DNA of 64,000 nucleotides, taken from positions 144,001-208,000 of the forward strand of contig NC_091112.1 in NCBI RefSeq assembly GCF_024713975.1. Direction: 5' to 3'. The translations under genes were made by a program, and so were the position numbers. Below are positions 30,678 to 47,241 of this stretch, in pieces; the first letter of the stretch is position 1, and each line of letters starts with the position of its first letter. This DNA comes from Paralichthys olivaceus. Lineage: Eukaryota > Chordata > Actinopteri > Pleuronectiformes > Paralichthyidae. The notes below the pieces were generated by a model. It ran no database searches. It worked only from the letters and a program-made list of their open reading frames with translations, and was not told the origin of the DNA.

Positions 30678-32341
30678 CTGAAGAAAAATAAAGACGTCGT
30701 TTCACTACAACACAGAACAATGAATCATGACCTTTGACCTCTGACTGTCGCTTTTCTTTTTAAATTATGTAAAAACTGTTAAAACCTCAGTGACTGATAA
30801 ATATGAATATTTAACGTTAACGTACAAACACAAGTAAATGGAGTCATTGTTCTTTAACTGATGCTTATCAGCTGACGTTTGAGACGTATTTAAAGAGTTG
30901 ATTCTTCTGTGGCTCTTTTTGTTCTTTTCTAAAACCAAGGTTTAGTGATAAAGTGTATTTTTTAATAAAGAGATAGATTATTTCATGTCGGACTGCAGTG
31001 TACAGTCGTGTTTCTGATAGAGTTTTAGATATTTAAACTCACAGTGATTTTAATTTAGGCCATTTAAAAATGAGTACACAACTATATGACGGATAGTTTC
31101 AGTGTTATGTATCATAAGTATTTCTTACTGTATTGAAGTGAGTAACGTTCCCACAACACAAAGATGTCGTCACTTACGTGACATCAGCTACATTTCGTTA
31201 ATTGACCGTAAATATCAAGCCTTTCATTAGATTGTTTATTCTCTGATCAGCTGATCGGTTTATATCTGTGGCCTGTTTTTGAGTTTGCAGTTACCTTCCA
31301 TGTTGGATTTGTTTCAACTTTTAAAATGAACATTGTTCTCAGGCTCGGTCAGACGACTCGACCATCAGCTTTATTCAGCTCCGTCCACATGAAGGTCCGT
31401 GTGAGAATCAACCATCAGACCATCAGGATTTCAGTTATGTTGCATATTGACACATTTAACAGTTCGTCCCAAGCCGAGAAGTTTTCTTTCACATAAAACC
31501 TCGTATTTCACAGAGTGAGTTTCCAACCATGTTTCCTGTTTCAGCTCAGAACTGATGAACATGTAAACTCGTCTTCGTCTCTTATCGACATTATTGCTTA
31601 TTCTCTCGTCACTCCCTGAGTTTCGTTGTAGTTTGACAAAACTCTCTGTGAAAATGTCTCGAGATTAAAATATCAACATTGAGTTGGAAGAAGATTTTTG
31701 AGGCTACGATGAAATTATAGATTTAGAATTTGAAAGAAATGTCACACAAAGACAGTAAGAGATATAATCAAAATTAGCATTAAATCAGGTGACAGATAAT
31801 TGAGTTCTTATTGACCCTTATTAAAAAGACATTTACAGCCCCCCCGCGTGCCCATAGGAAACATAGTGCTCTTTAGTGCCGTCATTGAAAAAGACTCAGT
31901 GTAAAAATGTTGACATCCTTGTTTAGAAAAAAATTATTTTCATGACAAACCGTATTTTTTCATTTTCAAAATCTTAAACATCTTTTTAAAAAACCCACGA
32001 AGGGAAGAAAACAAATAAACTTCACTTTCAACAAACCGAGAGAAAAACATGCAGAACCACTGAAACTGAATCTACTCAAATGAATCGAGTGTGACGGTCT
32101 AGTGCATTGTAGAGTTAAAGTCTTTCAACCTCCTGGGAAGAACTGTAGATTGCTGGTTTCGGAATAATCCACATTTGCTTCAGTGTTTTTGTGAATCCCA
32201 CTGTCCTCACAGTAAAAGATGAAAAACATTGAAGGGATAGAATTAAAACATCCTGAATGTTTTAAAACCCTGCCTTTAATTTGTGCACACGCTTGCTGAA
32301 AAACTTGCTGGAAAAGTTTCAATAAATATAAAAAACACTCG
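30678..32341. other. plekho1 3' flank / 3' UTR, no other gene
   Basis: Unique AT-rich DNA downstream of the plekho1 stop codon (minus strand). Several TTTATT motifs on the plus strand (for example near 31,370) could be minus-strand AATAAA signals; I cannot choose among them. Confidence 0.4.
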
Positions 32342-35300
32342 TCAAGGTGTCTCGGACTCGTCGTCGTCCTCAGGTGACGTCGGCGACGCCGGCGTGTCGT
32401 CCTCCTCTGCTGCAGAACTCGCTGAGGGCAACCCCTCCACCGTCGCTGTTGCCATCTTTTCGTAGGTCCTCCTACGCTGTCGCCGCAGCGTCTGGCTCTG
32501 CAGCTCCTTCACCTCCTGCAGCACCTCCTGAGCCTCTTTCCACGATGACATGGCCTCCTCCAGGAGGCGCTCTGCCTCAGCACGCCTCCTTTCCACCTCC
32601 AGGTCCTCTTCCGACAGCAGGCAGGGAGGTGATGCTGGCGAAGGCGGAGACAAACACTGTTTGTCAGATGTTTTGGCCTGAGATGACTCACAGCAACCAG
32701 AGAAGCTCGGGGAGTTCTTCTGACTCTGACAGGGCGACTCCTTGCTGCTCTCCAGACAAGGCGAGTCTGTTTCGCTGCCTTGTGGTGAATCTGATCCTTT
32801 AACCCCAGAGGAGTCTGATCCTCTTGGGGGGGATTCGGGCAGTTTCCAAACAGGAGAGTCGTCCTTGTTGGGACCAGAGGAGCTGGAGGAGGAGCCCTTG
32901 AAATTTGGTGAGAAAACGGTGTCGGAGCTCTTTGGTCGTAGTGACTCTGTGGTCGTCAGTCGAGGTGAATCTTTCAGTCGAGGGGAGTCATTTGCTTTCG
33001 CAGCAGGGGAATGGGATCCTCTTGAGCGAGGTGAGTCGGTCCCTTTACAGCGGTTCTTCTTGGCTTTGGATCGAGGAGACTCTCTTCCTCTCTGACGTGG
33101 AGAATCCTTGCCTCGGAGGCGAGGAGAGTCGCTGCTCCTGCTCCTCGGAGAACCTGATGACTTGCTGAAGAGGACATCAACAGCCAGTTAAACATTGATC
33201 CTTTTTGTTCACACATCAATATATCATTATCAAATGTTAATGAACTGACCTGGAGTGAGGAGAGTCAGAGCCCCTGAGGTGATGGAGTCGAGGGGAGTCG
33301 ATGCCCTTCAGGTACGGTGAGCTGCCGCCTCGCTCTCGCTCTGCTTTGGCTTTCTGCAATTCCTGTCAATCAAGACACTCAGTATAAGTCTTGACTGTGA
33401 CTCGAGGCTTCTATCGTACAAAAGATGAATCGATACGATTGGTAGATGAAGAGGTCGAACCTGTAGTCTCATCTCCTCCAGCAGCTCCTGAGCTCTTTGC
33501 ATCCTCTGAGCAATGAGGCTCTGCAGCTGACCGACCGGCTGCACCGAAGCCCCGCCCCCAGCCTCCTCTTCAGTGGGACAGCGACGAAGAACAGACCGCA
33601 ACTCTGAACGAATCATTGCTGGTCTGAAGAGGGAGAGGAGGACAGTTTCATTTTATAACCAAGACTGAACATAGAGTCAAATTTTAGTGGTTCAGGTTAG
33701 GAAGTCAGCGCAGTGGTTGAACATTTTGACCCATTAACATCACAATACTTAATATTTTACGAAAGGTCCATCACAGCCGTTAGTTTCACTTCATCTTCTT
33801 TCAGATACTTGAAATGTGCAACTGATAGATAATCCAGGACACAAGTAGAAAATAAATGTTTGTCCTGCAGCAGTCTGGGTTCACCCGGAAAGACAAGAAC
33901 TTGATGTGCAGATGAAGATCGGAGAAAGAACGGCTGGGATCTGATCAGAAATCCTTCGTGTCCAAGTGGAAGGAGAAGCTGTGTCAGTCCCACAACTCAC
34001 AAGAGGGACAACTAGAAGAGGCTGGTTCTGTACACGTGACATCCATTGCACGTCTGTCCATCCTGGGAGAGGGATCCCTCCTCTGTCTCTCCCTGTACAG
34101 ATTGTAAAGCCCTCTGAGGCAAAATGTGTTTTGTCAATTTGGGCGATACAAATGAAATTTGATTTGATTTGATTTGATGAGGCTGCTGTCTTAGTCTGCG
34201 GACACCACCCAGACTCGGACATGGTACATGGAAGGAAGCAGCTCAAATGTGTCAAGATTACGATGCAATTCAGATAAACTTGGACGGTAAATATTAAGTA
34301 AATAAATGTTGAGTGGAATGAATTGATTTGTTCCAGTGTTTTTTTTATTACCTGGAGGAAAGGACTTCATCCATAGAGGCACAGCGACTCCGGCCCTGCA
34401 CGCTGAACCTCTTTCCGGGCTGTGGAGTTCGAGACTGAGCCTGAAAAGAAACGGTAAGTTGAAGTCTGCCGATTATCCAACAAGAAAAAAAGGTGCACAA
34501 ATGTGTATTTGTGTAAAAACCTAAATTGAGCATAAAAAAGAATTTGGTCCACTGAACCCTGATGCTTCCCAACAACGTTCTCAGAGCGGCGTGCTAAGAT
34601 TCCGGCTCAGGGTTTTTGGAGGTTTTACACTAGTTGGTACCATCAGTAAAGAATGAATTGTCACCTGTAGCTGAGTTTGTGTTTCAGATGCTTGTGGTGT
34701 TCAGGTCTCAGACTGGAGCAACGTGATCTGTGAGGTTCAGTTTACCAACCTGCACCTGCTGGGTCTTCTGAACCTTGGAGGCCTCCAGGTGGGACTGTTT
34801 ACCCCAGGACCACTCACTACCTCTGGGAAGACTGCCAGTCTTGACCTTGGGCTCCTTGGAGGTCACCCTGAGTTTTGAGACATCGGTGCCAGCCCGCTGA
34901 CGACCCCCAACCCCCCAAGATCCTACGACCTGTCCCCCCTTCTGCAGGTCAACCTGAAAGTTCTGCCAGGATTCCCGAGAGTTGCCATCGTAGTCTGGGG
35001 AGAACCCGTCCTCCTCAGTAACCAGATCGAGGGTCAGCATGCCATGGGAGGAGGTAGATGCCTGGGGTGAGAGATTAGAGGACAACATGGCTAAAGTGAA
35101 GATAAAGATATTAATGTTGATAATAAGAAATCCCAGTACCACAGCCAGGAGGTGTCCTCTGGTCGGCAGCCGGCGGCCATGAGGGATCTTTGCTCGGTCT
35201 CTGGTGGGATGAGCCAGTGAACTGTTCTCCTCGATGGTCACCTGGACTCAAACACACAAACGGATCAGTGTCCTCTGAAATGTCACAACACACCAGGTTT

Positions 35301-37116
35301 TTGGGAGAATCCATCAATAGTGTTAACATAACACCTTCTGCCTCAAGGTGAAAACATGTGATATTATAATATATATATTATAATATCACATGTTTATGAC
35401 ATTGACTTAAGCTTTATTAACAGGACACAATGAAATCAATGAAATCAATGTTCAGTTCTTGAGAAGGTGATTTATTGAAGTCTGTGTAAGTTACCTCGTC
35501 TAAAACTCGGTTCTTAGCTTTGATTATTGCCACATTGAGGGCGTTGACCCATGATTCCTTTTCTTCAGGACTAACTGCTAAAAACACGAGGTTAGGAACC
35601 TGCAAAAAGACAAAAGAAAAGTTACTTCATCTAAACAAATATAGTCAAACAAAAACACAGAAACAAGCGGTAACGTCTCCGATTCACAGAGTCCGCTGTA
35701 CTTTAGTACGTTTATTTGTACAGCACACTTCTACAACAACGCAAAAGTGTAAAAACAAAAGGCATCATGACTAATTGTAAAGCAACATTAGACTAAACAA
35801 AAAAGCATGTGTTCGTGAACACCACGTCTGTAGACGTGGACACAGACGTGGTGAGGAACATTTGTCTGTAATAAAGTGCAGCTGACATGTGAAGGGATTA
35901 TTCTGCTGTAACTCGTCCTCTGACAGACTAATGGGATTCTGTGGATTAAACCTTTTCAGAGGAGGAAAATAACAGCTCAGCCAATCACTGCAGCCGAGGC
36001 AGGGTGGGCGGGTAATGTCAAATCCCATCCACCATTCCTGAGATGGATGTACGAGGAAATCCACCAATGGCGTGACAGTAAGAGTCGGGGGAGGGAGGGG
36101 GGTGTAATCTCCGAGCACAGGACGAGAGGATGAAGAGGAATAAAGACAGAAAAAGGAAAAACTGAGAGAACAAAAGTTTGTTCCTGTTGCCACAATAAAA
36201 CTGTCACCATGACGATAACATACACCAAACTGTCACCATGACGATAACAAGCACCAAACTGTCACCATGACGATAACATACACCAAACTGTCACCATGAC
36301 AACAACATACACCAAACTGTCACCATGACGATAACATACACCAAACTGTCACCATGACGATAACAAGCACCAAACTGTCACCATGACGATAACATACACC
36401 AAACTGTCACCATGACAACGACATACACCAAACTGTCACCATGACGATAACAAGCACCAAACTGTCACCATGACGATAACATACACCAAACTGTCACCAT
36501 GACGATAACAAGCACCAAACTGTCACCATGACGATCTGAGTTGTTCCGACTGTGTTTAATGACTCAACGTGATTGAGCTCAAACATCTTCATCTTCCACA
36601 CAAACTAATAAATCAGGTTTTTGTTTAAAACACAAACCCAATAAAAATCTTTTCTAGTTCATCTGACAGCGTCTAAACTCGTAGAGCTCATCTCACGTTT
36701 GAGTGCGAAAGGGTTAGAAACTTCTCCGTCTCTGTAGCATCCTCCTGACTCACCGTGTTCCCCGGCCGTCTGCAGCGCAGCAACGTGAAGCGACTGTGGT
36801 TCTTCTTGCTGCGACTCTTTGCTTTCCTCAGCTCCTCCGAACGCTCGTAATCAGCCAGATCGATCACTTCCTGCGCTTTACGCTCGTCTTTCACCTGCAG
36901 AAGAAAACACACACTGCTGCTGATCCTTTATATCCATGATCTCCTCACAGACACTGACACATAAACATCTGCATCCACGTCCAGCATCACCTGAGTTTAC
37001 TACACAACATGATTTTAAAAAACAAGTTTCAAGCAGAAAAAGTTTTAGTTTCGAATGATGAACGTCAGAAAACATCAAAATATCCTGAACTGATAAACTG
37101 CACTGTCCCTTTAAAT

Positions 37117-37182
<66 letters not shown>

Positions 37183-37297
37183 CTATAGTTGTGAGGACAC
37201 TTATTGGCATAATGCATGCCCTAACCTTATCCCTAGACATAAACCTAAAATCAAGTCCATTGAATTTGTGAGGGTCAGACAAAATGTCCTCACATTG

Positions 37298-37358
<61 letters not shown>

Positions 37359-40300
37359 ACGTGTACATGCTGGTGTTGAACATTCATCAATATCAGTGAG
37401 GATATGATCGATAGGATGTGAGAACACAAACAGCAGCAGAGAAACACGTGTTGACGTGGTACTGTGGAGTATTAGAGTACTGTGGAGTATTAGAGTACTG
37501 TGGTACTGTGGAGTATTAGAGTACTGTGGTACTGTGGAGTACTGTGGAGTATTAGAGTACTGTGGTACTGTGGAGTACTGTGGAGGATTAGAGTACTGTG
37601 GTACTGTGGAGTACTGTGGTACTGTGGAGTACTCTGCCTGGAGGTGCTGATGCTGCTAGCGATCATGATGTTACCATGGCAACCAGCTGAAGCTTGATTA
37701 ACAACAGTTAATGGTGGTGCTCGTCCAGATGCTGACAGATGTGTCAGAACTCTCAAACTTCATTACCCTGAAGTTAGAAAGTTTCATCAGAGAGTTCACG
37801 TGGTTCAAACTTCATGATGAACCGTGGACTCACCTCCTTGTCAGAGATGTAGAGGTGGTCTCCTCTCAGAACCACGAATCGGTTCCTCCACAGTTCTCTG
37901 AAGATCCCTCGACCGCAGAACTTCCTGATCCAGCCGACCTTCTCCAGCTGCTGAACCGCCGGCTGACCCGAGTCCTGAACGCCCTGAAACACAGAGTCAG
38001 AGGGAGGAGTCACCTTCTGTAGAAACTACCAGAGGAGTCACCTTCTGTAGAAACTACCAGAGGAGTCACCTTCTGTAGAAACTACCAGAGGAGTCACCTT
38101 CTGTAGAAACTACCAGAGGAGTCACCTTCTGTAGAAACTACCAGAGGAGTCACCTTCTGTAGAAACTACCAGAGGAGTCACCTTCTGTAGAAACTACCAG
38201 AGGAGTCACCTTCTATACAAACTACCAGAGGAGTCACCTTCTGTAGAAACTACCAGAGGAGTCACCTTCTGTAGAAACTACCAGAGGAGTCACCTTCTGT
38301 AGAAACTACCAGAGGAGTCACCTTCTATACAAACTACCAGAGGAGTCACCTTCTGTAGAAACTACCAGAGGAGTCACCTTCTGTAGAAACTACCAGAGGA
38401 GACGTTTTCTATACAAACTACCAGAGGAGTCACCTTCTGTAGAAACTACCAGAGGAGTCACCTTCTGTAGAAACTACCAGAGGAGTCACCTTCTGTAGAA
38501 ACTACCAGAGGAGTCACCTTCTGTAGAAACTACCAGAGGAGTCACCTTCTGTAGAAACTACCAGAGGAGTCACCTTCTATAGAAACTACCAGAGGAGTCA
38601 CCTTCTGTAGAAACTACCAGAGGAGTCACCTTCTATACAAACTACCAGAGGAGTCACCTTCTGTACAAACTACCAGAGGAGTCACCTTCTATAGAAACTA
38701 CCAGAGGAGTCACCTTCTGTAGAAACTACCAGAGGAGTCACCTTCTGTAGAAACTACCAGAGGAGTCACCTTCTATACAAACTACCAGAGGAGTCACCTT
38801 CTGTAGAAACTACCAGAGGAGTCACCTTCTGTAGAAACTACCAGAGGAGTCACCTTCTATACAAACTACCAGAGGAGTCACCTTCTGTAGAAACTACCAG
38901 AGGAGTCACCTTCTATACAAACTACCAGAGGAGTCACCTTCTGTAGAAACTACCAAAGGAGACGTTTCTATACAAACTACCAGAGGAGTCACCTTCTGTA
39001 GAAACTACCAGAGGAGTCACCTTCTGTAGAAACTACCAGAGGAGTCACCTTCTATACAAACTACCAGAGGAGTCACCTTCTATACAAACTACCAGAGGAG
39101 TCACCTTCTGTAGAAACTACCAGAGGAGACGTTTTCTATACAAACTACCAGAGGAGACGTTTTCTATACAAACTACCAGAGGAGACGTTTTCTATACAAA
39201 CTACCAGAGGAGACGTTTTCTATACAAACTACCAGAGGAGACGTTTTCTATACAAACTACCAGAGGAGTCACCTTCTATAGAAACTACCAGAGGAGACGT
39301 TTCTATACAAACTACCAGAGGAGACGTTTTCTATACAAACTACCAGAGGAGTCACCTTCTATACAAACTACCAGAGGAGTCACCTTCTGTAGAAACTACC
39401 AGAGGAGTCACCTTCTGTAGAAACTACCAGAGGAGTCACCTTCTGTAGAAACTACCAGAGGAGTCACCTTCTGTAGAAACTACCAGAGGAGTCACCTTCT
39501 ATACAAACTACCAGAGGAGTCACCTTCTGTAGAAACTACCAGAGGAGTCACCTTCTGTAGAAACTACCAGAGGAGACGTTTTCTATACAAACTACCAGAG
39601 GAGTCACCTTCTGTAGAAACTACCAGAGGAGTCACCTTCTGTAGAAACTACCAGAGGAGTCACCTTCTGTAGAAACTACCAGAGGAGTCACCTTCTGTAG
39701 AAACTACCAGAGGAGTCACCTTCTATAGAAACTACCAGAGGAGTCACCTTCTGTAGAAACTACCAGAGGAGTCACCTTCTATACAAACTACCAGAGGAGT
39801 CACCTTCTGTACAAACTACCAGAGGAGTCACCTTCTATAGAAACTACCAGAGGAGTCACCTTCTATACAAACTACCAGAGGAGTCACCTTCTGTAGAAAC
39901 TACCAGAGGAGTCACCTTCTGTAGAAACTACCAGAGGAGTCACCTTCTGTAGAAACTACCAGAGGAGTCACCTTCTATACAAACTACCAGAGGAGTCACC
40001 TTCTGTAGAAACTACCAGAGGAGTCACCTTCTATACAAACTACCAGAGGAGTCACCTTCTGTAGAAACTACCAAAGGAGACGTTTCTATACAAACTACCA
40101 GAGGAGTCACCTTCTGTAGAAACTACCAGAGGAGTCACCTTCTGTAGAAACTACCAGAGGAGTCACCTTCTATACAAACTACCAGAGGAGTCACCTTCTA
40201 TACAAACTACCAGAGGAGTCACCTTCTGTAGAAACTACCAGAGGAGACGTTTTCTATACAAACTACCAGAGGAGACGTTTTCTATACAAACTACCAGAGG

Positions 40301-41260
40301 AGACGTTTTCTATACAAACTACCAGAGGAGACGTTTTCTATACAAACTACCAGAGGAGACGTTTTCTATACAAACTACCAGAGGAGTCACCTTCTATAGA
40401 AACTACCAGAGGAGACGTTTCTATACAAACTACCAGAGGAGACGTTTTCTATACAAACTACCAGAGGAGTCACCTTCTATAGAAACTACCAGAGGAGTCA
40501 CCTTCTGTAGAAACTACCAGAGGAGTCACCTTCTGTAGAAACTACCAGAGGAGTCACCTTCTGTAGAAACTACCAGAGGAGTCACCTTCTATAGAAACTA
40601 CCAGAGGAGACGTTTCTATACAAACTACCAGAGGAGACGTTTCTATACAAACTACACGAGGAGACGTTTTCTATAGACTTCAGTGACTCGTCTAAACAGC
40701 CAATCAAATGGTTTCATTCAGTAAATAAGTTCACGTTAGTCTGACTTTGGTTTAATTTACCCTGATTCAGAAAAAGAGTAAAAAAATGTATATGTATGAA
40801 ATAATGATAATATAACGATAATAATATAATAATAATATAATAATAATAATAATAAAATAATATTAATATAATAATAATATAATAATAATAATAATAATAT
40901 AATAATAATAATAATAATAAAATAATATTAATATAATAATAACAATATAACAATAATAGTTATAATTATAATATAATATAATAATAATAATACACAGATC
41001 CTATTTGTACAGATTCACTGATGAGATCTGGTTTAAATGTTGAAACATAAAATGATGAATAATGAGTGTTAGTCTCAGGCCTGTGATGAATGAACGGATG
41101 GATGGAGGAGTAGAAGGAGGAGTAGATGAAGGAGTGGATGGAGGAGTAGAAGGAGGAGTAGATGGAGGAGTGGATGGAGGAGTAGATGCTACAGACTGAT
41201 GATGAAGATGAGGAACACATGAACGTCTCTTACTCTCCTGCTCTGGCTGCTTTTCTTCAT
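32342..41260 (-). CDS. plekho1: PLEKHO1 (CKIP-1) PH-domain adaptor
   Basis: Ten coding exons on the minus strand: 41234-41260, 37834-37983, 36754-36894, 35495-35599, 35140-35241, 34750-35061, 34352-34440, 33461-33623, 33250-33362, 32342-33164. Phases agree and give 674 residues (human PLEKHO1 409). The start MKKSSQSRR aligns with MMKKNNSAKR. The PH domain (about residues 23-135) has [49 protein letters not shown] and [17 protein letters not shown]. Then come [36 protein letters not shown] and a C-terminal leucine-rich coiled coil with [24 protein letters not shown]-1 binds phosphoinositides, recruits casein kinase 2, and scaffolds Smurf1 and actin capping protein. The extra length is mainly a Ser/Pro-rich block of DSPR repeats (about residues 385-560). 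The teleost a/b paralogue is not determined. vps45 lies upstream in tandem, as in human. Confidence 0.95.
34021..34178 (+). mobile_element. LINE-family 3' tail, copy 2, in plekho1 intron 7
   Basis: Contains ccatcctgggagagggatcc and then a tail ggcgatacaaatgaaatttg followed by (ATTTG)n. Both parts match, in reverse complement, the 3' end of the element at 48,537-48,760 (catcctgggagacggatcc and ctatacaaataaaatg). An internal segment is missing here. It is a short, severely truncated insertion opposite in orientation to the host gene. Confidence 0.7.
36187..36535. repeat. 29-bp minisatellite in plekho1 intron 3
   Basis: About 12 copies of a 29-bp unit containing ctgtcaccatgacgataaca, with tacac or gcacc ends and rare acaacg variants. 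Intronic, with no coding potential. Confidence 0.93.
37115..37357. repeat. (AC)n-spacer-(GT)n inverted pair in plekho1 intron 2
   Basis: About 32 AC dinucleotides (37,117-37,181) are followed, after roughly 115 bp of unique spacer (37,182-37,297), by about 29 GT dinucleotides (to 37,357). Because AC and GT are complementary, the transcript of either strand could fold into a long hairpin. The spacer holds gtgaggaca and tgtcctcac, themselves an inverted pair next to the repeats. Confidence 0.92.
37456..37634. repeat. gtactgtggagtattaga minisatellite in plekho1 intron 2
   Basis: An 18-bp unit (gtactgtggagtattaga) alternating with shorter gtactgtg modules, about 180 bp, located 200 bp downstream of plekho1 exon 2 in transcript direction. 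Confidence 0.92.
37999..40675. repeat. 2.7-kb, 28-bp-unit minisatellite in plekho1 intron 1
   Basis: About 95 copies of a 28-bp unit. Main variants are ttctgtagaaac, ttctatacaaac and ttctatagaaac after gaggagtcacc, plus a gaggagacgtttt form. The array ends 15 bp from the exon 2 acceptor. A large internal duplication is visible: the rare variant ccaaagga occurs at 38,953 and 40,071 (1,118 bp apart), and ctgtacaaac at 38,661 and 39,807 (1,146 bp apart), with matching order of flanking variants. The two distances differ by one 28-bp unit. Confidence 0.97.
40790..40995. repeat. (TAA/TAATAA)n AT-rich tract in plekho1 intron 1
   Basis: About 200 bp of ataata, ataataataat and aataatatta modules. 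It opens tyrosine/isoleucine pseudo-ORFs on the minus strand. A ggatggaggagtagaaggag array follows at 41,093-41,190. Confidence 0.95.
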
Positions 41261-41327
41261 CCTTCCTCCGGTTCTCTCACACCGACGGGGAGGAGGTGCA
41301 GCCCGCCCAACGGTAGCTCGGTGCCCG

Positions 41328-41510
41328 GTGAATCCTGGAGTCGGTCCCGGTGGATCCTGGAGTCGGTGCCCGGTGGATCCTGGAGTCGGTCCCGGTGGAT
41401 CCTGGAGTCGGTGCCCGGTGGATCCTGGAGTCGGTCCCGGTGGATCCTGGAGTCGGTCCCGGTGGATCCTGGAGTCGGTGCCCGGTGGATCCTGGAGTCG
41501 CTTCCTCTTC
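41328..41510. repeat. 22-23-bp GC-rich minisatellite at the plekho1 5' end
   Basis: About eight copies of a unit containing ggatcctggagtcggt with either cccggt or gcccggt endings. It lies 70-250 bp upstream of the plekho1 start codon (minus strand), so it is in the 5' UTR or core promoter. The 172-codon plus-strand ORF across it is a repeat artefact. Confidence 0.92.
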
Positions 41511-43131
41511 TTCTTCAGCTCCTCTGTTTTCTAAACCGAAGCAGCATCCTCCCGGTGCGTGTGCGTGTGCCCATGGAGGCAGATGCTCTCGCTCGTGAAC
41601 GCGCTGTGAAACTCACGGTAGCCTATTTTCCAACACAAAGAGCCCGACAGCGCCACCTGCTGTCAAACAGTCATTTTGACTTCTTTATAATAATTAAGAT
41701 TTAAAATGTCAGTTCTGTGTTTATACAGAATATATATATATATGTTTGTATATATATTCACAGAAACTCATAAATGATGTTTATTCAGTCAAACAAAAAT
41801 AACATTTAGTATAATTGATCCAAACGGTGGTTAAGGATGAAACTATGAGAAACAGTGAAGCTGAAGTTTGTTCACTGGAGGTTTAAAAATCTTTTTAATT
41901 TCCTCCTGCTCCGATTTATATTTTACTTTAAATAAAAGAAAACCAAACCTGGACAAAAGTTTATCTTCTGTGCCAAACTATGGACTGACCTCTGACCTGT
42001 TTCCTGACCTTGACCTCTGACCTGTTTCCTGACCTTGACCTCTGACCTGTTTCTTGACCTCTGACCTGTTTCCTGACTGTGAGTAAAGTTGTTTGTTTCC
42101 TTCTGGAGCTGAAAACTGAAATAATCGTAAAGTGTGGATGAGAACAAACCGAAGACTTTTACTCTGTTGCGTCAAACAGACCAAGGTCAGAGGTGAGAGG
42201 TCAGCTTCAGTTTAACATGATGGTTCAGTCACTAATGAGACAACAGCTCCCCCTGCTGGTTCTCATCTCACATTTCAAACTCTCAGTGTGAACTTTGTTT
42301 AAATTCAGCTCTGAAATAATGTTTCTGTTTATTAACTCAAGACAAATCATCAAGATGAACAAATTAATAAATGAGGAAAATAACTGATGTGAGAACGAAG
42401 CCTCTCGGTGACCTCTGACCTGAAGTTATAAATCTCCTGTTTTCCACTTAAAGTGAAGGCGGACAGGAAGTGGATGTCACAGCATTGATCACAGCAGCAG
42501 AAACATTTCAAACTTTTTTTAAAGTCACTGAGGAATAAACTCAGATATAAATTAAAATATGACAAAAAGAAATAATGGAGTCAAATTTAATTTGCAGAAA
42601 TTGTTTAATGAATCACAGGATGCAGTGATTTATTTAGATTTTAACTTAAAAGTTGAACATTTAGATACTTTAAAGGGACATTTCACCAAATACAAGCAGA
42701 AAACCAACAGAGACTGACGGAGTCTAAACACTGAGCCTGTTTGTGTTGTTCCAGACATGAGCAGTTGAGCTGGAACCTGTGATGTGTCTCTTAACGAGGT
42801 TCACTGTGATAGATTCAGAGGTGTTCCTAATATTCTGACCCCCGTAATAAACAATCACAACAAGCAACAACACAGACTGTCAGGAATTGTATTTACATCT
42901 GCCAAGGACCCCCGTCCTATGTTTGTGAGTCTGTGTGTGTGTGTGTGTGTGTCTATGTATGTCTATGTGTGTGTGTGAACATATTTCCAGTAAACTTAAA
43001 GGATGAAACATCAGAGACAAAATCACATCAGGGTTTGTTTATCTCTTTCTTTTCCATGATAAGATCAAATGTCTTATCTCATGTAATATTTTCACTGAAA
43101 GAATCAGACTGATATGACTGTGTGTGTTTTC
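41511..43131. other. plekho1-vps45 spacer
   Basis: Holds the plekho1 upstream region and the vps45 3' UTR (both minus strand). Contains a 25-27-bp repeat with gacctctgacctgtttcctg (41,985-42,082), a short gt-rich run (42,931-42,978) and a gaggtgttcctaatattctg motif (about 42,818) shared with other sites in this window. No additional gene seen. Confidence 0.6.

Positions 43132-47241
<4,110 letters not shown>

Noticed and set aside
36688-36912. Possible separate small gene reading [20 protein letters not shown]
   Set aside because: This is plekho1 exon 3, in phase with its neighbours and matching the human PH domain.
37999-40675. Regular 28-bp repeats resembling a CRISPR array
   Set aside because: The units are contiguous with no unique spacers and lie in a vertebrate intron; this is a minisatellite.
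41186-41704. 172-codon plus-strand ORF at the plekho1 5' end
   Set aside because: Crosses the GC-rich minisatellite and runs antisense over plekho1 exon 1; low complexity, no family match.
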